Assembly: GCA_030180135.1 (NCBI GenBank)
Contig: CM058231.1
Location: 22,013,034-22,077,033, forward strand
From: Orychophragmus violaceus
Lineage: Eukaryota > Streptophyta > Magnoliopsida > Brassicales > Brassicaceae
Direction of reading: 5' to 3'
DNA length: 64,000 nt
Shown: piece by piece, positions 33,842 through 46,870 of the stretch
Position numbering within the stretch: position 1 is the stretch's first letter
Layout of the letters: every line of letters starts with the position of its first letter
Made by a program: the position numbers and the translations under genes
Notes under the pieces: generated by a model
Databases searched by the model: none
Seen by the model: the letters and a program-made list of their open reading frames with translations, nothing else
Told to the model about the DNA's origin: nothing

Positions 33842-36800
33842 TGTAACGCCCCCTTCCCATTTTCCGCTGACCGACGAGCTGACCGGCCAACAATCAAACA
33901 AGAACATGACCGATCGAACCCGAGCAGTCATACGAGAAGAGTTTGTCACAATACGGAAGCCAGAGACAATCTGGTTTGAGACAAAGGCTCGAACCAAACT
34001 ATCTTTGACTCCGTTTACCTCGTTTCCACGATACAAGGCTTCGCAACCTGTACCGCTTCCACGAGTTGTGTTTGGTTTGGACGAAACCGTATATCATGGA
34101 ATTATTCCGTTTTTATTAGTTGAAAAATATAAATCTTATTCATAGTAATATACGGTCTAATACAAACATTTAGCAGAACGTTCCAACAAAATCCGAAACC
34201 GAAAGTAACAGTCAAAATACGTAATAACCGATACCCAATGCCAACCCAAGACTACTACGAGTGTCCTACGCGTCCGCCGAGCTACGCCAAACCTGAAAAA
34301 CACAAAAGAGTCTAATGAGTAATCTAAGATTACCCAGTGAGACGGCTCCCAACTAAAGGCTGCTAATAATCTAATGATCCCACCCAAACCCAAAATAACA
34401 ATCAATTATAATAGCTGATCACGTGCTACCAAGACGTGATGAGCTTCACAACACACACAAGCATTCAAATACCAACACAATCATCAATGAAGGGAATCGA
34501 GAACACTGCGGCACATGTTCTCGATTAGACTCGATCTATCTATCGCATCTCTAACGCAATCTCCACACCATCTGGGCAGATTTTGCGAACTCGGTGACTT
34601 CCACGGGAACACTTAGCTGCCGCCACGGTAGCTAAAACCTCCCACGACTCCTAGGCGATAACACGAAGTCCTGCGGCTAGGACACCGTACTCCGTCCATC
34701 GATACGCGGTGACTCAGGCTACCTCTAGATAACCCAAGTTTTCATGCAGTCCGGCCCTAGGACGCGACCCCGTATTCTCCGGACCACACACCTACAGACG
34801 TCACTCCATAGGTTAACACCTGCCAGAACCACTACCGAAGGTACGTGCCTGATCAGGTAACTACCCGAGGATCCAATCGGGTCGGAAGTACCGGAACGCC
34901 ATCTCTAGACTTGCGGGATCTAACGCGCCCTATAGAGTCCTAATAACAGTAATGTAAACAAGCAGACTCACTGGGACTCTATCACGCAATACCAACAAGG
35001 TCAAACAGAAACACTATCTTAATCCCCAATCTATCCCGCAAGTCCTACCACCAACCTCCACATCACCCAAACTTACTCGGTCCCGCACCAGAGTAAGTAT
35101 CTACAGTACAGTCTACTCGCCCCAACATCGAAGTAGATAAACAATCAAGCAATCACACAAACAATCAACAGTCTACTCGGCCCAACACCGAAGTAGCTAA
35201 ACAATCACACAATCAATAATCACAACACCACACAAACATCTATTTAGGTTTATTCGTCTTTTAATATTTCCTTAACCTTTACTCATTCAATCCGCTACCT
35301 TGGGAGTAGTGGATTACTAATCCCGTAGACGGTCCATCAATCACACCACTTCTTATCACTTCCTAAGTTTCTTTTAATAAGTTATCGATCTGTCAGTTTA
35401 GAGTTAGTAAGATTACTAACTCCCCGACATCTCATTATTCACTAACTTCCATTCATTAATTCACCCGTTATTATATTCTAAGTGTATTATGTCATTTAAC
35501 CGTATTTTAATCAACTCATAATTTCCCGTATATAGATTCATTTAGATACGTTCTTAAATACTTATATATGCATATATGTTCTAGCATGCCGTTCTATATG
35601 TATGCATCACCCAATCAAGCAATCAACGAACTATCAATCAATTAATGAAACACCCAATCAAGCAATCTACGAACTATCAACGATTACAGATATAAGCTAA
35701 CTAACATGCATCTTTTAACCTAACCGTTTTATTAATTAACCGAGTTATTAATCAACCTAGCCGTTCTAACCAATTCAATCAGTCGGGTATGCAACCTAAA
35801 CTACGGTTTATCAATTCTGGATCTATATGATTCTAACTAAATGCAACACACAATTTAGCCGAATCTCAGTGTTATTATGACGATGACGGATGGATGGATT
35901 GACGGACCCCCCGAGACCCGAACTAAAACCGCTGCTACCCCAAACCCTTCCCTAACCGTTGACTCGCTTTAACCCGACCTTGACCTTGGTGATTCCGATG
36001 AACCTCCAGACCATCTTCTCTTTCCTCATTTTCTCTCTCCTCCGGTACTCTTTATCTTCTGGTTCTCTCTTTCCTCCGGTTCTTTCTCTCTCTCTCCTCC
36101 GTTTCTCTCTCTTTCCCTTCCGATTCTCTCTCTTCTCCGGTTCTCCCTCTCTTCTTATTCTTCTTCTTCTTCACGCCTCTCTCTCCCTTCTTCTTCCTCT
36201 CCTCTCTCTTCTTCTTCCTCCTCCGGTCCTCTTCTTCTCTCCTTCTCCTTCTCCTCCGGTTCTCCCCCTTTGCTTTCTCCTCTCCGGTCTATCTTCATCT
36301 CTCTCTCTCTCTCTTCCTCTTCTTCATGCTTCTTCATCTTATCTCTCACACTTCTCTTCTTGTTCTCCTCCCTCTTCTCTCACGTTCTCCTCCTTCTTCT
36401 TCTTATCACTCTTCTTCTCTTCTCTTTTTCTTATGTTTCTTGTTTTGGTGTGATGAAACATGGAGGGGTTAAGCTCCTTTATATAGTGAAATGTGATAGC
36501 TTGGATGGATGACAAGTGGAGCCTTCTTCTCTCCTTTCAAGCCACGCCAACACCCTCCAAATTCAGTGCATCTTCCTGTTATCTCTTCCCTCTTTCCACG
36601 ACACAATTCATGAATCAATAGAAGATTCATTTGATCATGTGATCAAAATCACATGCATTGTATTTCTTCTAAAAACAATGCCACAACAACTCCTCATCTT
36701 CTATAAGCTTGCCACGTCCACAACCATAATTCTATAGTAGATTCAATGCATTTCTTTTCCTCTTATGCTCCTTAAGCCACGCAGACCAAGAGGATGAGAT

Positions 36801-38530
36801 GCATTCATCTCATTTAACGATTACGGATATAAGCTAACTAACATGTATCTCTTAACCTAACCGTTTAATTAATTAACCGAGTTATTAATCAACCTAGCCG
36901 TTCTAACCAATTCAATCAGTCAGGTATGCAACCTAAACTACGGTTTATCAATTCCGGATCTATATGATTCTAACTAAATGCAACACACAATTTAGCCAAC
37001 TTACAGTTTTATTATGACGATGACGGATGGATGGATTGACGGACCCCCCGAGACCCGAACTAAACCCGCTGCTACCCCGAACCCTTCCCGAACCATTGAC
37101 TCGCTTTGACCCGACCTTGACCTTGGTGATTCCGATGAACCTCCAGACCATCTTCTCTTTCCTCATTTTCTCTCTCCTCCCGTTCTCTTTCTCTTCTGGT
37201 TCTCTCTTTCCTCCGGTTCTTTCTCTCTCTCTCTCCTCCGGTTCTCTCTCTTTCTCTTCCGGTTCTCTCTCTTCTCCGGTTCTCTCTCTCTTCTCCGGTT
37301 CTCCCTCTCTTCTTCTTCTTCACGCCTCTCTCTCCCTTCTTCTTCCTCTCCTCTCTCTTTTTCTTCCTCCTCCGGTCCTCTTCTTCTCTCCTTCTCCTTC
37401 TCCTCCGGTTCTCCCCCTTTGCTTTCTCCTCTCCGGTCTTCCTTCATCTCTCTCTCTCTTCCTCTTCTTCATGCTTCTTCATCTTATCTCTCACGCTTCT
37501 CTTCTTCTTCTCTGACGTTTTCCTCCTTCTTCTTCTTATCGCTCTTCCTCTCTTCTCTTTTTCTTATGTTTCTTGTTTTGGTGTGATGAAACATGGAGGG
37601 GTTAAGCTCCTTTATATAGTGAAATGTGATAGCTTGGATGGATGACAAGTGGAGCCTTCTTCTCTCCTTGCAAGCCACGCCAACACCCTCCAAATTCAGT
37701 GCATCTTCCTGTTATCTCTTCCCTCTTGCCACGACACAATTCATGAATCAATAGAAGATTCATTTGATCATGTGATCAAAATCACATGCATTGTATTTCT
37801 TCTAAAAACAATGCCACAACACCTCCTCATCTTCTATAAGCTTGCCACGTCCACAACCATAATTCTATAGTAGATTCAATGCATTTATTTTCCTCTTATG
37901 CTCCTTAAGCCACGCAGACCAAGAGGATGAGATGCATTCATCTTATTTAACATGTGATCATTTTAGAAACCATGGAAGATTCAATGTACCAAACTCATTC
38001 TTTGAATCAAAAAAAGAAGAGGTGACGCCATGGGGATATTACACTTGTCTCTCCAGTATTTAATCTTGCCAAAACACTGCACCTATTTGCTTCTAGAAGC
38101 TCCTCAATCCCGAACCATTCCGATGTACCGATGTTACCGTTTTCGTGTTTAATATTTTATAAATTCCTTAGCTGCTTCTATAAATCCACCAAGCCTCATT
38201 TTCAGATTCTAGATACTCTTAGATGAATTTAGAAATTTGAATCACTCCATTTGGACATCCGTAACACCGGTTATGGATTTTACAAGTTTTATCGGTTCTA
38301 TCGGTTTCCTTTCCTGATAGTCCGTAAAACTCGTTTAATCTCCGTTTCTTCCAAGTCTGGTCTTGTAAATGTTCTTCATGACCAAAAAGAAGAACATTTG
38401 GTCCGTCTCCAGTTCCGGCTCGCATTTTGGTAAAATTACCAAAATGCCCTTCCTTTCTTGAAAATTACAGAAATGCCCATTGTTGACTTTTCTGCTGCCC
38501 GTTGACTATTTCTTGGAACAGGATATTACA
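33842..38530 (-). repeat. Element A 5' LTR with internal duplication
   Basis: It starts TGTAACGCCC and ends GGATATTACA. It contains a tandem duplication: copy 1 is 35681-36817 and copy 2 is 36818-37950. Copy 2 resembles the left LTR more closely than copy 1 does. TATA boxes lie at 36478-36485 and 37611-37618 and GA-rich tracts at 36000-36435 and 37140-37575. The uninterrupted site of element B insertion is near 38378-38382. Confidence 0.9.
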
Positions 38531-38535
38531 CCACC

Positions 38536-40800
38536 GCCAGGATATATTTTTTATACGGATCGTTCTTCAACACCTCTATTATATGTCTTCCTCTTCATGA
38601 CCTCCTCGTCTCGTATTTCACTCATCGTAAGATTGCGATCTTGTAACTTTCTGCAACATCTCTTTGTCACATGGTAGGTTTCTGGTAATCGCCGCATGCT
38701 ATGACATCACCGTGAGCGTCCAAATGTTCGAGGAGATGACCTCAATAAACATGATGACGTTTAGTTCGCGATGTGTTTATTTTGATATGAGATCCGACCA
38801 AAGCGTCATCACTGGTCAGCCAAACAAATTTCATAACTGGGAGATGCATTATTTCTATGCCAAAATGTCTTCCCTAGTAATCCTAGATCATAATAGGGAA
38901 TTTAGGTCGTCGTGGAATATGAACATTGGTAGTCACGTTTAGCCTTTTCTCTTTGCGCCGTTGTCATTTATGATTTTTGTACATATTTGGTTTTGCTTTG
39001 CAGTGCGTCATCCGTTCTTTAAGCCTTATCCAGAGGACTTTTTCCGCACATCAAGATTATTAGGACTCTCATCCATCAGCTTTGGCCTAAGATCAGTCGA
39101 CTACACATCGAGAGAACTCTCGAGAGGATTTGTAAAGGTATAACTTTTAACAATGGGCTGTTTTCGGGTTAACTCCTTTGTGTTTTTGAGTGTTTATTAC
39201 TTTTCGCAGTTGATTGGGATACATCTTATGCCATTCATCCTTCCTAGCTAAAAATGGGAAAGGTGAAGAAGATCAATGTTGATTACTGCAATAATCTGGG
39301 TAACACTAAAGCGGCTGCCGCTCAAGATGTGTTTGTGAGCGAACCAGAGAAAGATAAAGTTTTTGCTTTGACTCATAGCGAGAATCCTGATGTATCGTCC
39401 GTGGCCAATCCGTCTTCTACTTCTTTAAAGAAGGATAAGAAAAAAATAAGTGTTGTTGTCACCACCACGGCTCTCGGACCCACTCCGTCAAAGAAGGAGG
39501 AGGCCACAGAGAAACTTGCTAAAGAGACTCCTTCTAAGAAGAAGGCTGCAGAAGATCTGGCCAATAAAAAGGTCGTCGATCAAGATCCAAAGAAGAAAGT
39601 TGCTGGTAAGGCCAAGGACAAGGCCGTTAACAAAGGGAATGAAAAATCAGTGGAGAGGATGTCCTCACTGCATTAATTCGAGTATAAAAACGAAAGCGAA
39701 GTGTCGTTCTTCAATAACCCAAAGGCTTGCGCCAACCTTCTGTCTTGTATAAAGGTTCTAAAAGGGACTTTCCAGAGTTAAAAGGATTTGCTGGAGCCTG
39801 AGATGTCCGTGGAGGTCAAGCATTGTGAGCTATGGTAAGATATCACTTTGAGTGATTCCTTGCATGTCGTTTGAATATGTAAGGGCATTTTACAAGTTTC
39901 ATTGGTTCTTATGTTACGAGCACGTCAAACCGTGCGATCCTGGAGTATGATTTCAGGTTTAAGAAAGCTCTAGCGTACATGTCGGTTGCCGAGCAAGAAC
40001 TTAAGACGAGGACTGTTCTTCTTAAACAGCTGTCGGAGAAATTTGAATCTCTCAAGACGAAAGGAGACACACTCTTGGAAGTCAATGTCCGATTAATGAG
40101 GGAATTGGCCGAATCGCGGAAGGTTACTGTTGCCGTGCAGGAGAAACTGAAGGCGGAGGTGAAACGTCTCCAAGATTCCCGTCTTGAGCTCATCCTCAAG
40201 GAGAGAAAACGTATCGAGGCCATGATGGCGGCAAAGGTTCAATCCCGCTTTGAATTGTTTCAGAAATACATTGAAAAACAAGAGACGGTCAAAGTGAACC
40301 AGGTCGAGCATGATCAGATCTGTGGCACCAAGAGTTGTCTTGAGAAAATGATCAGTCAAGGGATTGAATTCTCGAAGTCTGTGATAGACCAGCTCACCAA
40401 GGATGAGAAAGAACTGGATGACGAGCTCGAGCAGATGGACGTGCTCAAGATAGAGGACTTGAGATTTGCCCGTTCGCCGATCGCTCATCCATTGGGCGAT
40501 TGCTACCGCGATTCTCATTGTTGTTGTCCCTCGCCATATTAACGAATATGGATTGAACAAGGGTGTTATCCCTTCTGCTCCAATTAGTGATTCTGCTAGT
40601 CAGGCCAGATAGATCGAAGGGACTGAAGGTAAAAGGGGACAAACCGCAACCAACCAAGGTCAAGTCGATCCTCCCACTCAGAGTCAAGAAGATCAGGGCC
40701 GCAAAGCTCAAGAGAAGACTGCCGAGGAGCATCAAGCTGAGGATGAGAGAGTGCACGAGACGAATAAGGATGCCGAGCAAACCTAGTTTCCCCTTATTGT
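38536..40800 (+). pseudogene. Out antisense gene, second part
   Basis: The gene resumes after element A. 38695-38930 carries the conserved domain piece (SVQMFEEMTSIN, then FHNWEMHYFYAKMSSLVILD) matching element D at 4350-4560. 39254-39676 is lysine-rich (TPSKKKAAEDLANKK, then VAGKAKDKAVNK), a likely nuclear-type basic stretch. 39979-40542 is a coiled coil of about 180 residues (EQELKTRTVLLKQLSEKFES onward). 40563-40800 is a basic tail. The pieces are in different frames or exons with intron-like gaps. The order domain, basic stretch, coiled coil matches element B. Function unknown; the copy is broken by element A and by frame losses. Confidence 0.6.
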
Positions 40801-41781
40801 GTTTGTATCTTTTTCAATGATATTTGTTGTTTATCTGAACTTATCTATATATGGAAGTATTTTTTTTCCGTTTCCTTTAGCTTTATTTTACAAGTAAAAA
40901 GGAAAATACTTGTTCGTTTTTTGTATGCTTGATTTTTGCATGACCTAGTAGATAATTGGACCGTCTTGTCCGTTTTCGTTGAGCGCCTGTGAGAGCGGCA
41001 TTTCTAAGGCTCACACTTGCTTCATCTCAGTTTTGCGAGGCTTATTCGTGCTCGGCTTTGTCGTTCAAAAGACAAGACAAATGTTCAAAGCTTGAGGACT
41101 TGGCTTATATATTATCGCTTATCTCATAGAACATACATGTAAGTGCTCGGTTTTGAAGTGCGAGACGGATCTCGGATGAACACCACATTCCTTGCCAGGA
41201 ATCATGATGTTAATTTATGCAAGTCTTACTGGATACTCGTCTTACAGTCGAGGCATGTGTTACTAAACTTTTGCGAGCTAAGAAGCCCAGCTCTACGATG
41301 AATCGTTCTCTTTGAACGATGATCGGCATGGGAGTGTTAACGAGGATAATGCCCAACATTCCATTTTAGTAGGCAAGATACGCCTGCGAGTGACGATACT
41401 CAGCTTAACGTAGGTTCGAGAAGGATGCTCGCTTAAAGTAAGTGCGAGAAAGATGCTCGGCTTTATCATAGGTGCGAGAAGGATGCTCGGCTTAAAGTAT
41501 TACTTGTCAGTGGATATGAGAAGTATGGAAAAATAAATTTTATTAAGTATTGTGGTTGTGCCTATTAAGACTGCCTACATATCTTCCGAGGAAGAATCAA
41601 GTCACTCGTAGTTCATTACAAGGATTGATAAGGAATAAGCTCGGCGTAGCGAGCGTATTTTCTTCTTTTTTTGGTGTAGTTGTGATGACTAAGACTGCCT
41701 ACGTACCCGTTGGAAGGGGATCAAGCCACTCGTACTTCTGTTGATGGTGATAAAAACGTTAGAATTGCGTGATGGTGTTGT
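40801..41781. other. Out 3' hypervariable region
   Basis: Non-coding. At 41405-41500 a unit close to GGTGCGAGAAGGATGCTCGGCTTAAAG recurs about three times. Two copies of the conserved block (TGCCTAC..., ...ATCAAG) lie at 41572-41602 and 41696-41727, next to the end of pol. Confidence 0.6.
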
Positions 41782-42934
41782 CTAGTTGTGATATTGCTTT
41801 AGACTCGAGGAATTCCCAGATTGAGGGAGTGCCTTGCCTTTTATTGACTCGACCTTGTAGACGCCATGTTTGACGACCTTGGTGTTTTTGTATTGTACTT
41901 CCCAGTGGGAGCCTAACTTGTCAGCCCTCCATTCCTTTATATTTTTGTAAACTTTGCGAAGGACGTAATCACCTTTTTTAAAGTGACGTTCATGAACCTT
42001 CTTGTTGTAATAGCGGGCGGCCAGCTGTTGATATTTCTGAATGCGGAGCAAGGCTTGGTCGCATTCTTCCTCAATCGCATCGAGGGCATGAAGGAGCATT
42101 TATTCGTTGAGCTCGGAATGTTGCGGCATGTGAGCGCAACGCAGAGTGTAAACGTTTGCTTCTACAGGAACCATTGCTTCGACACCAAAGGCCAAAGAGA
42201 ATGGGGGTGGCTCCGGTTGCGCGGTGGGAGTTGTTCTACGTGACTATAAGACTTTGTCGAGTTCATCGGCCAAAACCCTTTTGTTTTTCTCTAATCGATT
42301 TTTGATGCCGTCGATGATTTTTTTTATTGGTTGCCTTGGCTTTGCCATTCCCGTAAGGGTAACACGGAGTTGACTTGCTGAGTCGGATGTCCAATTTCTT
42401 GTAGAATCCTTTAGAGATAATGGACATGAATTGAGATCCGTTGTTTGTGACGATCTCGTATGGCAACTCGTAAGGACGGATGATATATTTTCAGACAAAG
42501 TTTTGAACTTGGATATCATGGATTTTTACATATGTTTTGGCCTCAACCCACTTAGTGAAATAATCCGTCATAATTAGGAGAAATCACTTTTGGTTTGAAA
42601 GCGGCATGGGGCCGACGATGTGCATGGCCCATCGCATGAATGGATATACGAAAGTTGTCGTAGTGAGTAACTCTGTTGGTCGATGGATGAATGGTGCATG
42701 ACGTTCGCATTTATCATATTTGTTTGCATAAGCTTCGCAAACGGTGATCATGGTAGGCCAATAATGGCCATTCAGTTTGATCTTGAGAGCGAGGGATCGA
42801 CCGCCTAAGTGATTTCCACAAGCTCCAGAATGAGTTTCCTCAAGGATGCGGCAAATTTCATCGCCGTGGATGCATCTGAGAGAGATTTCTTTGTTGTGTA
42901 TTTGAACAGGACACCGTCGTGCAGTGTGTAACAT
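41782..42934 (-). pseudogene. Out integrase, catalytic residues lost
   Basis: The zinc-finger region (THSGACGNHLGG, then CERHAPF, with the first Cys of the CX2C pair changed to Tyr) is at 42584-42934. The catalytic core is at 42244-42700 and the C-terminal domain (DYVLRKVYKNIKEW) at 41782-42099. The first D is His (MHIVGP), the second is Asn (TNNGSQF) and the Glu is Lys (AKATNK). Two of the three changes are G-to-A on the coding strand. The GPY motif has also decayed (HWEVQY). It cannot catalyse integration. Confidence 0.85.
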
Positions 42935-44285
42935 GCGCTTGACTTTTAATCATCGTGCCATTTATCTTCAGGAAGTTTTCCCTCGACCAAATACATTCGA
43001 ATCTCATCTCGCCAATCCTTGTTAGTTGTGTTATCGTCCATATTGGCTTGAGCGATGTCAAGGTCCGCTTGCTCCGCTGGATCGTCGTCGTGATCACTGA
43101 TCTCAAGAAACATTTCACATGAGGGATCTTCGCTGTTTGGAAGATTGTTATCCAGTATGTTGGCGCTTGCTCGTCTATTGTTTTTACCGGGATTCGTTGG
43201 CCTAGTTTTAGATTTGGAGTGGATGCCAGAGAAGCAAGAGCGTCTGCTAGTGTGTTATCGTTTCTCAGAATTTGAATGATGTCGAATGATTCAAAGGTTT
43301 TACCGAGTTCATGAACGGCTTTGAGATAAGCCTTCTTTCATTCGTCCTTAGTCTCGTACTCTCCGTTAACTTGATATGCAACAAGTTGAGAATCACAGTG
43401 AGCTTGCAAGTATTTCACGACGATATCTTTGGCTAGTCAGAGGCCGGCGAGCATGGATTCGTATTCGGCTATGTTGTTGGATGCAGTAAATCCAAGGTGG
43501 AATGAATGTTCCAAAATTTCACTAGTAGCGACTGAAGTCGCACTCCTACTCCTGCGCCGTGTTTTGAGGACACGCCGTCGACGAATAGCTTCCAATGCTT
43601 TTTGATTCCCTGAACGTTTGTCTCCAATTCTGGTGACAACTCGACAAGGAAGTCGGCTATGACTTGTGACTTAGCAGTTGTTCGATTGCGGTAATCGATG
43701 TCATACTCATTGAGTTCCACGGCCCACTTGGCTTAGCAGCCTGACTTGCTTGGACTATGTAGGATTGTACGAAGTGGTTGACTGCTGAGAACGGCACACA
43801 TGTGAGAAGTACCGAGATGACGACTGCGAGGGTGAGTTTATCCATGGTCGGATATCACGTTTCTGCCCAACGAGTGTTTTCTTAACATAGAAGATCAACT
43901 TCTGTTCGCCACGGTCGTCACAGAAAAGGACCCCACTTATCGCGGTGCCGGAAACTGTGATGTATAGATATAGTGTCTCACCGTCCTCTGGTTTTGACAA
44001 GACCGGTGGATTGGAAAAGTAATCCATGAGTTAGATTAAAGCTTGCTGGCATTTGTCATCCCAAACGAACCTCTTGTTTCTGCGAAGAATCTGGTAGAAC
44101 GTCAAACATTTGTCAGTTGATTGTGAGATGAACCGGATGAGAGCGACAATACGACATGTGAGGCGTTGTACTTCGCATGTGTTTTTCGGCGAAAGCAGAT
44201 CGATGATGGCAAATATCTGCTTTGTATTTGCTTCGATTCCTCTTTGAGTGACAACGTAACCAAGGAATTGTCTGGACGTGACGCT
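42935..44285 (-). pseudogene. Out RNase H and RT connection, broken
   Basis: 43469-43720 contains MELNEYDIDYRNRT and HWKLFVDGVSS of the RNase H start. 43755-44027 has the tether FSNPPVLSKPEDGETLYLYI. 44031-44285 has FLGYVVTQRGIEANTKQI and EVQRLTCRIVALIRFISQST, the end of RT. The equivalent of the Glu that is a stop in element B is intact here (CEVQRLT). Frame breaks occur between the pieces. The RT is cut at 44285 by a solo-LTR-like insert. Confidence 0.8.
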
Positions 44286-45464
44286 TGATATGCTCAAAGT
44301 TTCAATTCCCTAGAGCTGCACTGCAAGTGCATAGAATGCAACTGTAGTATATAGGGGTCGAATCCACATAGACTCGAGACTCTTACAATAGATTTTATAG
44401 TGTCAAGTTAAGATAAGAAGAAATGTTTCAAAAGAAAATAAAGCAGTGTAAGAAAGTAAATAAACGGCTTGTAAGCAATAAGGAAAAACGTCATGTCCAT
44501 GAAAGTTCTCATGAATTCAGGAATATAAATAAATAAATCAATTGAGATCAAATTAAGAACGGTTCTAAAACTTGAAACACGGGAATATAACAACCCAACT
44601 TTTGTTGCGAATATTAACTATGTCTAACAACCTAGAAAGCCAAATTTCTTTGTGAATTCTAGAGTTGTAAACAAGCATTAAACTCAGGTTCATTCGTTCA
44701 CAATTTCCCTAAACCAAATTTCTTTTTGAATAGACAAATTTCTCACTTAGGTTCTTTTCTAACTAATTAACCAACTTTCACTGCGAGAATCAACCTAATA
44801 ACAATAATCTAAGCGGCCAGTTAAGATTAAACATTAAGATCAACCTAGACAATGAACTAGAAGTTATGAATCCCAATTTATTAGTTAACCTAACATTCCA
44901 TGAAATCCCTAATGAGAATCCCTAAACCTAACTAGAGAACTACTCAGACATGGCAATCATAACAATAGACATGTTTGAATAAGAAAGCATAAAAATATTA
45001 ATTGAAGAATAAAAGGGGTTCGAAATCTTCTATCTGTCGAGTACAAGACCAGCCCCAAAAAGCTCCAATCTCTCTCAATTTAAAATAAAACATAAGTATA
45101 AAAAAATGACTTAGAAAACCTAATATAATAGCTAAAACACGATTTGAGTTTCTTTGTAATTATGAGAAACTTATGGGACATTTTCAAATCTCCAAAATTC
45201 TTGAAAACTCGCGAGAAATCTCTGATCGGGATCTGTGTTGATCGATGCCAGAGTAGCATCGATCGACATCAACTCCAAATATCGTCATCAGCTTCTCCTC
45301 TTCATCATGAATTCTCCTAAGGCTCTAAAATGCGCCATAATCTCCAATTAAGCTCCAAACGTATATAAACCTGTAAAGAACTCTAAAAGACTCCAAAACA
45401 CATAAAAGACTGAATAACAAAGACATATATCATGGTTAAAAACCCATAAAACCATGATATATCA
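44286..45464 (-). mobile_element. Solo-LTR-like insertion in Out RT
   Basis: 1179 bp starting TGATATGC and ending ATATATCA on the plus strand, so it has TG...CA ends. The flanks are ACGCT and ACGTC, an imperfect 5-bp duplication differing by two transitions. The RT reading resumes on both sides. Inside, GATCGATGC and GCATCGATC form a 9-bp stem near 45238-45270. GTCGAATCCACA near 44358 is a motif I associate with plant LTR elements of Athila kind (tentative). No coding domain. Confidence 0.65.
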
Positions 45465-46330
45465 ACGTCGAAAGTGCATTTGGTCGGGTTATCTTCTTGT
45501 TGTACTGATTAAGAATGTTGAAGCATTCTCTGAGATGTCCGACATGCTGTGAAGCAATCAATGATTTTTACGATCATATCATCAATATATACTTCCATTG
45601 TTGTGCTGACCTGATTTGCAAACATGCGGTTGATCAAGCGTAGGTAGGTTGCTCCTGCATTCTTAAGGCTGAAAGGCATAACTTTGTAGCATTAAGTGCT
45701 ACGATCTCTGATAAAAGTCATATTTTGCGGTCATCGGGATTCATGAGGATTTGGTTGTAGTCTGAGAAGGCGTCCATGAATAAGAGAAATTGATTGCCTG
45801 CTGTTGCTTCCATAAAGCGATCGATGTGCGGCAATGGAAAGTTGTCTTTGGGACATGCTTTGTTGAGATCTATGAAATCGACACAGACCCTCCACTTGTC
45901 GTTCTTCTTTTTGACGATCAAAAGATTCGCCAACAATCAGGGTATTTTACTTCCTGAATAGATCTGGCGTCTATGATTTTGTGGACCTCGTCGTTAACTG
46001 CTTTGGCTCTTTCTGGGCCGAGCTTGCGTCTCTTCTGTTTGATCGGCTTGTATGTTGGATCAACATTGAGCTCGTGAGTCGTGATGGTGGGGCTGATGCA
46101 TTTCATATCCTTGACTGACCAAACAAATGTTGGGACATTTTTCCGTAGGAAGTTGATAAGTTCTTTTTCGATGTCCTTGGAAGTTATGTGCCAATGCCTA
46201 CGCATTTATCGGCGTACGATTCATCGATAATGATATGTTGGATGAGCTCCTTTTTTGGCCCCTTTTTACTTTTCTCGACGTTGATCATGCATGATAGTGC
46301 TCGCATCTTATGTTACATGGGGAAACATGT
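45465..46330 (-). pseudogene. Out reverse transcriptase, N-terminal part
   Basis: 45918-46205 holds ELNVDPTYKPIKQKRRKLGP. 45718-45936 holds NDKWRVCVDFIDLNKACPKD and FMDAFSDYNQILMNPDD. The active-site YIDDM is readable near 45575-45590 (MEVYIDDMIVK). Frameshifts separate these pieces. The C-terminal part continues beyond the insert, below 44286. Confidence 0.85.
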
Positions 46331-46870
46331 TCAGCTGATTCTTTGACTACCTCTGATCGTCTGAATTCCGTTTTGTGTTGTAAATTTAAGACATTGGTGG
46401 TAGGGTGACGGTACGTTCATGGCGTGTATCAAGTGAGTGTTGAGGATCACATTATAGATTGTCGGCTTGTCAAGGACCAAGAATTTGACGAGCTTCGTGA
46501 CTCCGCCAACATAAACATGCAAATTGGTCTTGCTGGTAGTGTAGGTTTTTTCACTTGTGAAACCCGTAAGTGGCTTGACGGTTGCTTTATGTCGTCGTCT
46601 TTGATCTCCATCTTTTTCAAAGTTTCTTTCAAGATCATATCGATCGAGCTGCCAGTGTTGATTAAAATCAGTGATAGCTCGCAATTGACAATGAGGAGCT
46701 CAATCACCAGGGGATCGTTGTAGGGTAGGTGTTTACACGCGACGTCGTCGTCAGGGAAGAAGACGGGTGGTCCATCAGTGATCGGTCTCGGAGATCTTTG
46801 TGCAGTGATAGATTTTCGCTCATACCCTTTGATCGACATGACTGAATCGTTGCAAGAAAGTAAGCTGCCC
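46331..46870 (-). pseudogene. Out aspartic protease, active site lost
   Basis: The motif normally IDTGSS reads ILINTGSSIDMI (46640-46672). The catalytic Asp is Asn, from GAC to AAC. The C-terminal NAMNVPSPYHQC-like block (46331-46450) matches the PSTYHQC block of B. Frames shift within it. Confidence 0.82.

Larger units (their letters stand above)
16726..38530 (-). mobile_element. Element A: large non-autonomous LTR retrotransposon (LARD-like)
   Basis: The LTRs start TGTAACGCCC and end GGATATCACA/GGATATTACA on the plus strand. The element is flanked by CCACC at 16721-16725 and 38531-38535. The left LTR is 3.55 kb after removal of element B. The right LTR is 4.69 kb because of a 1.14-kb tandem duplication. 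The internal region is only 2.07 kb and has no gag, protease, RT or integrase that I can find. It does have a perfect TGGTATCAGAGC primer site and a polypurine tract. That is the profile of a large retrotransposon derivative moved by an autonomous partner. Long LTRs plus an initiator-Met primer suggest kinship with Del/Tekay-type chromoviruses (inference). Confidence 0.88.
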
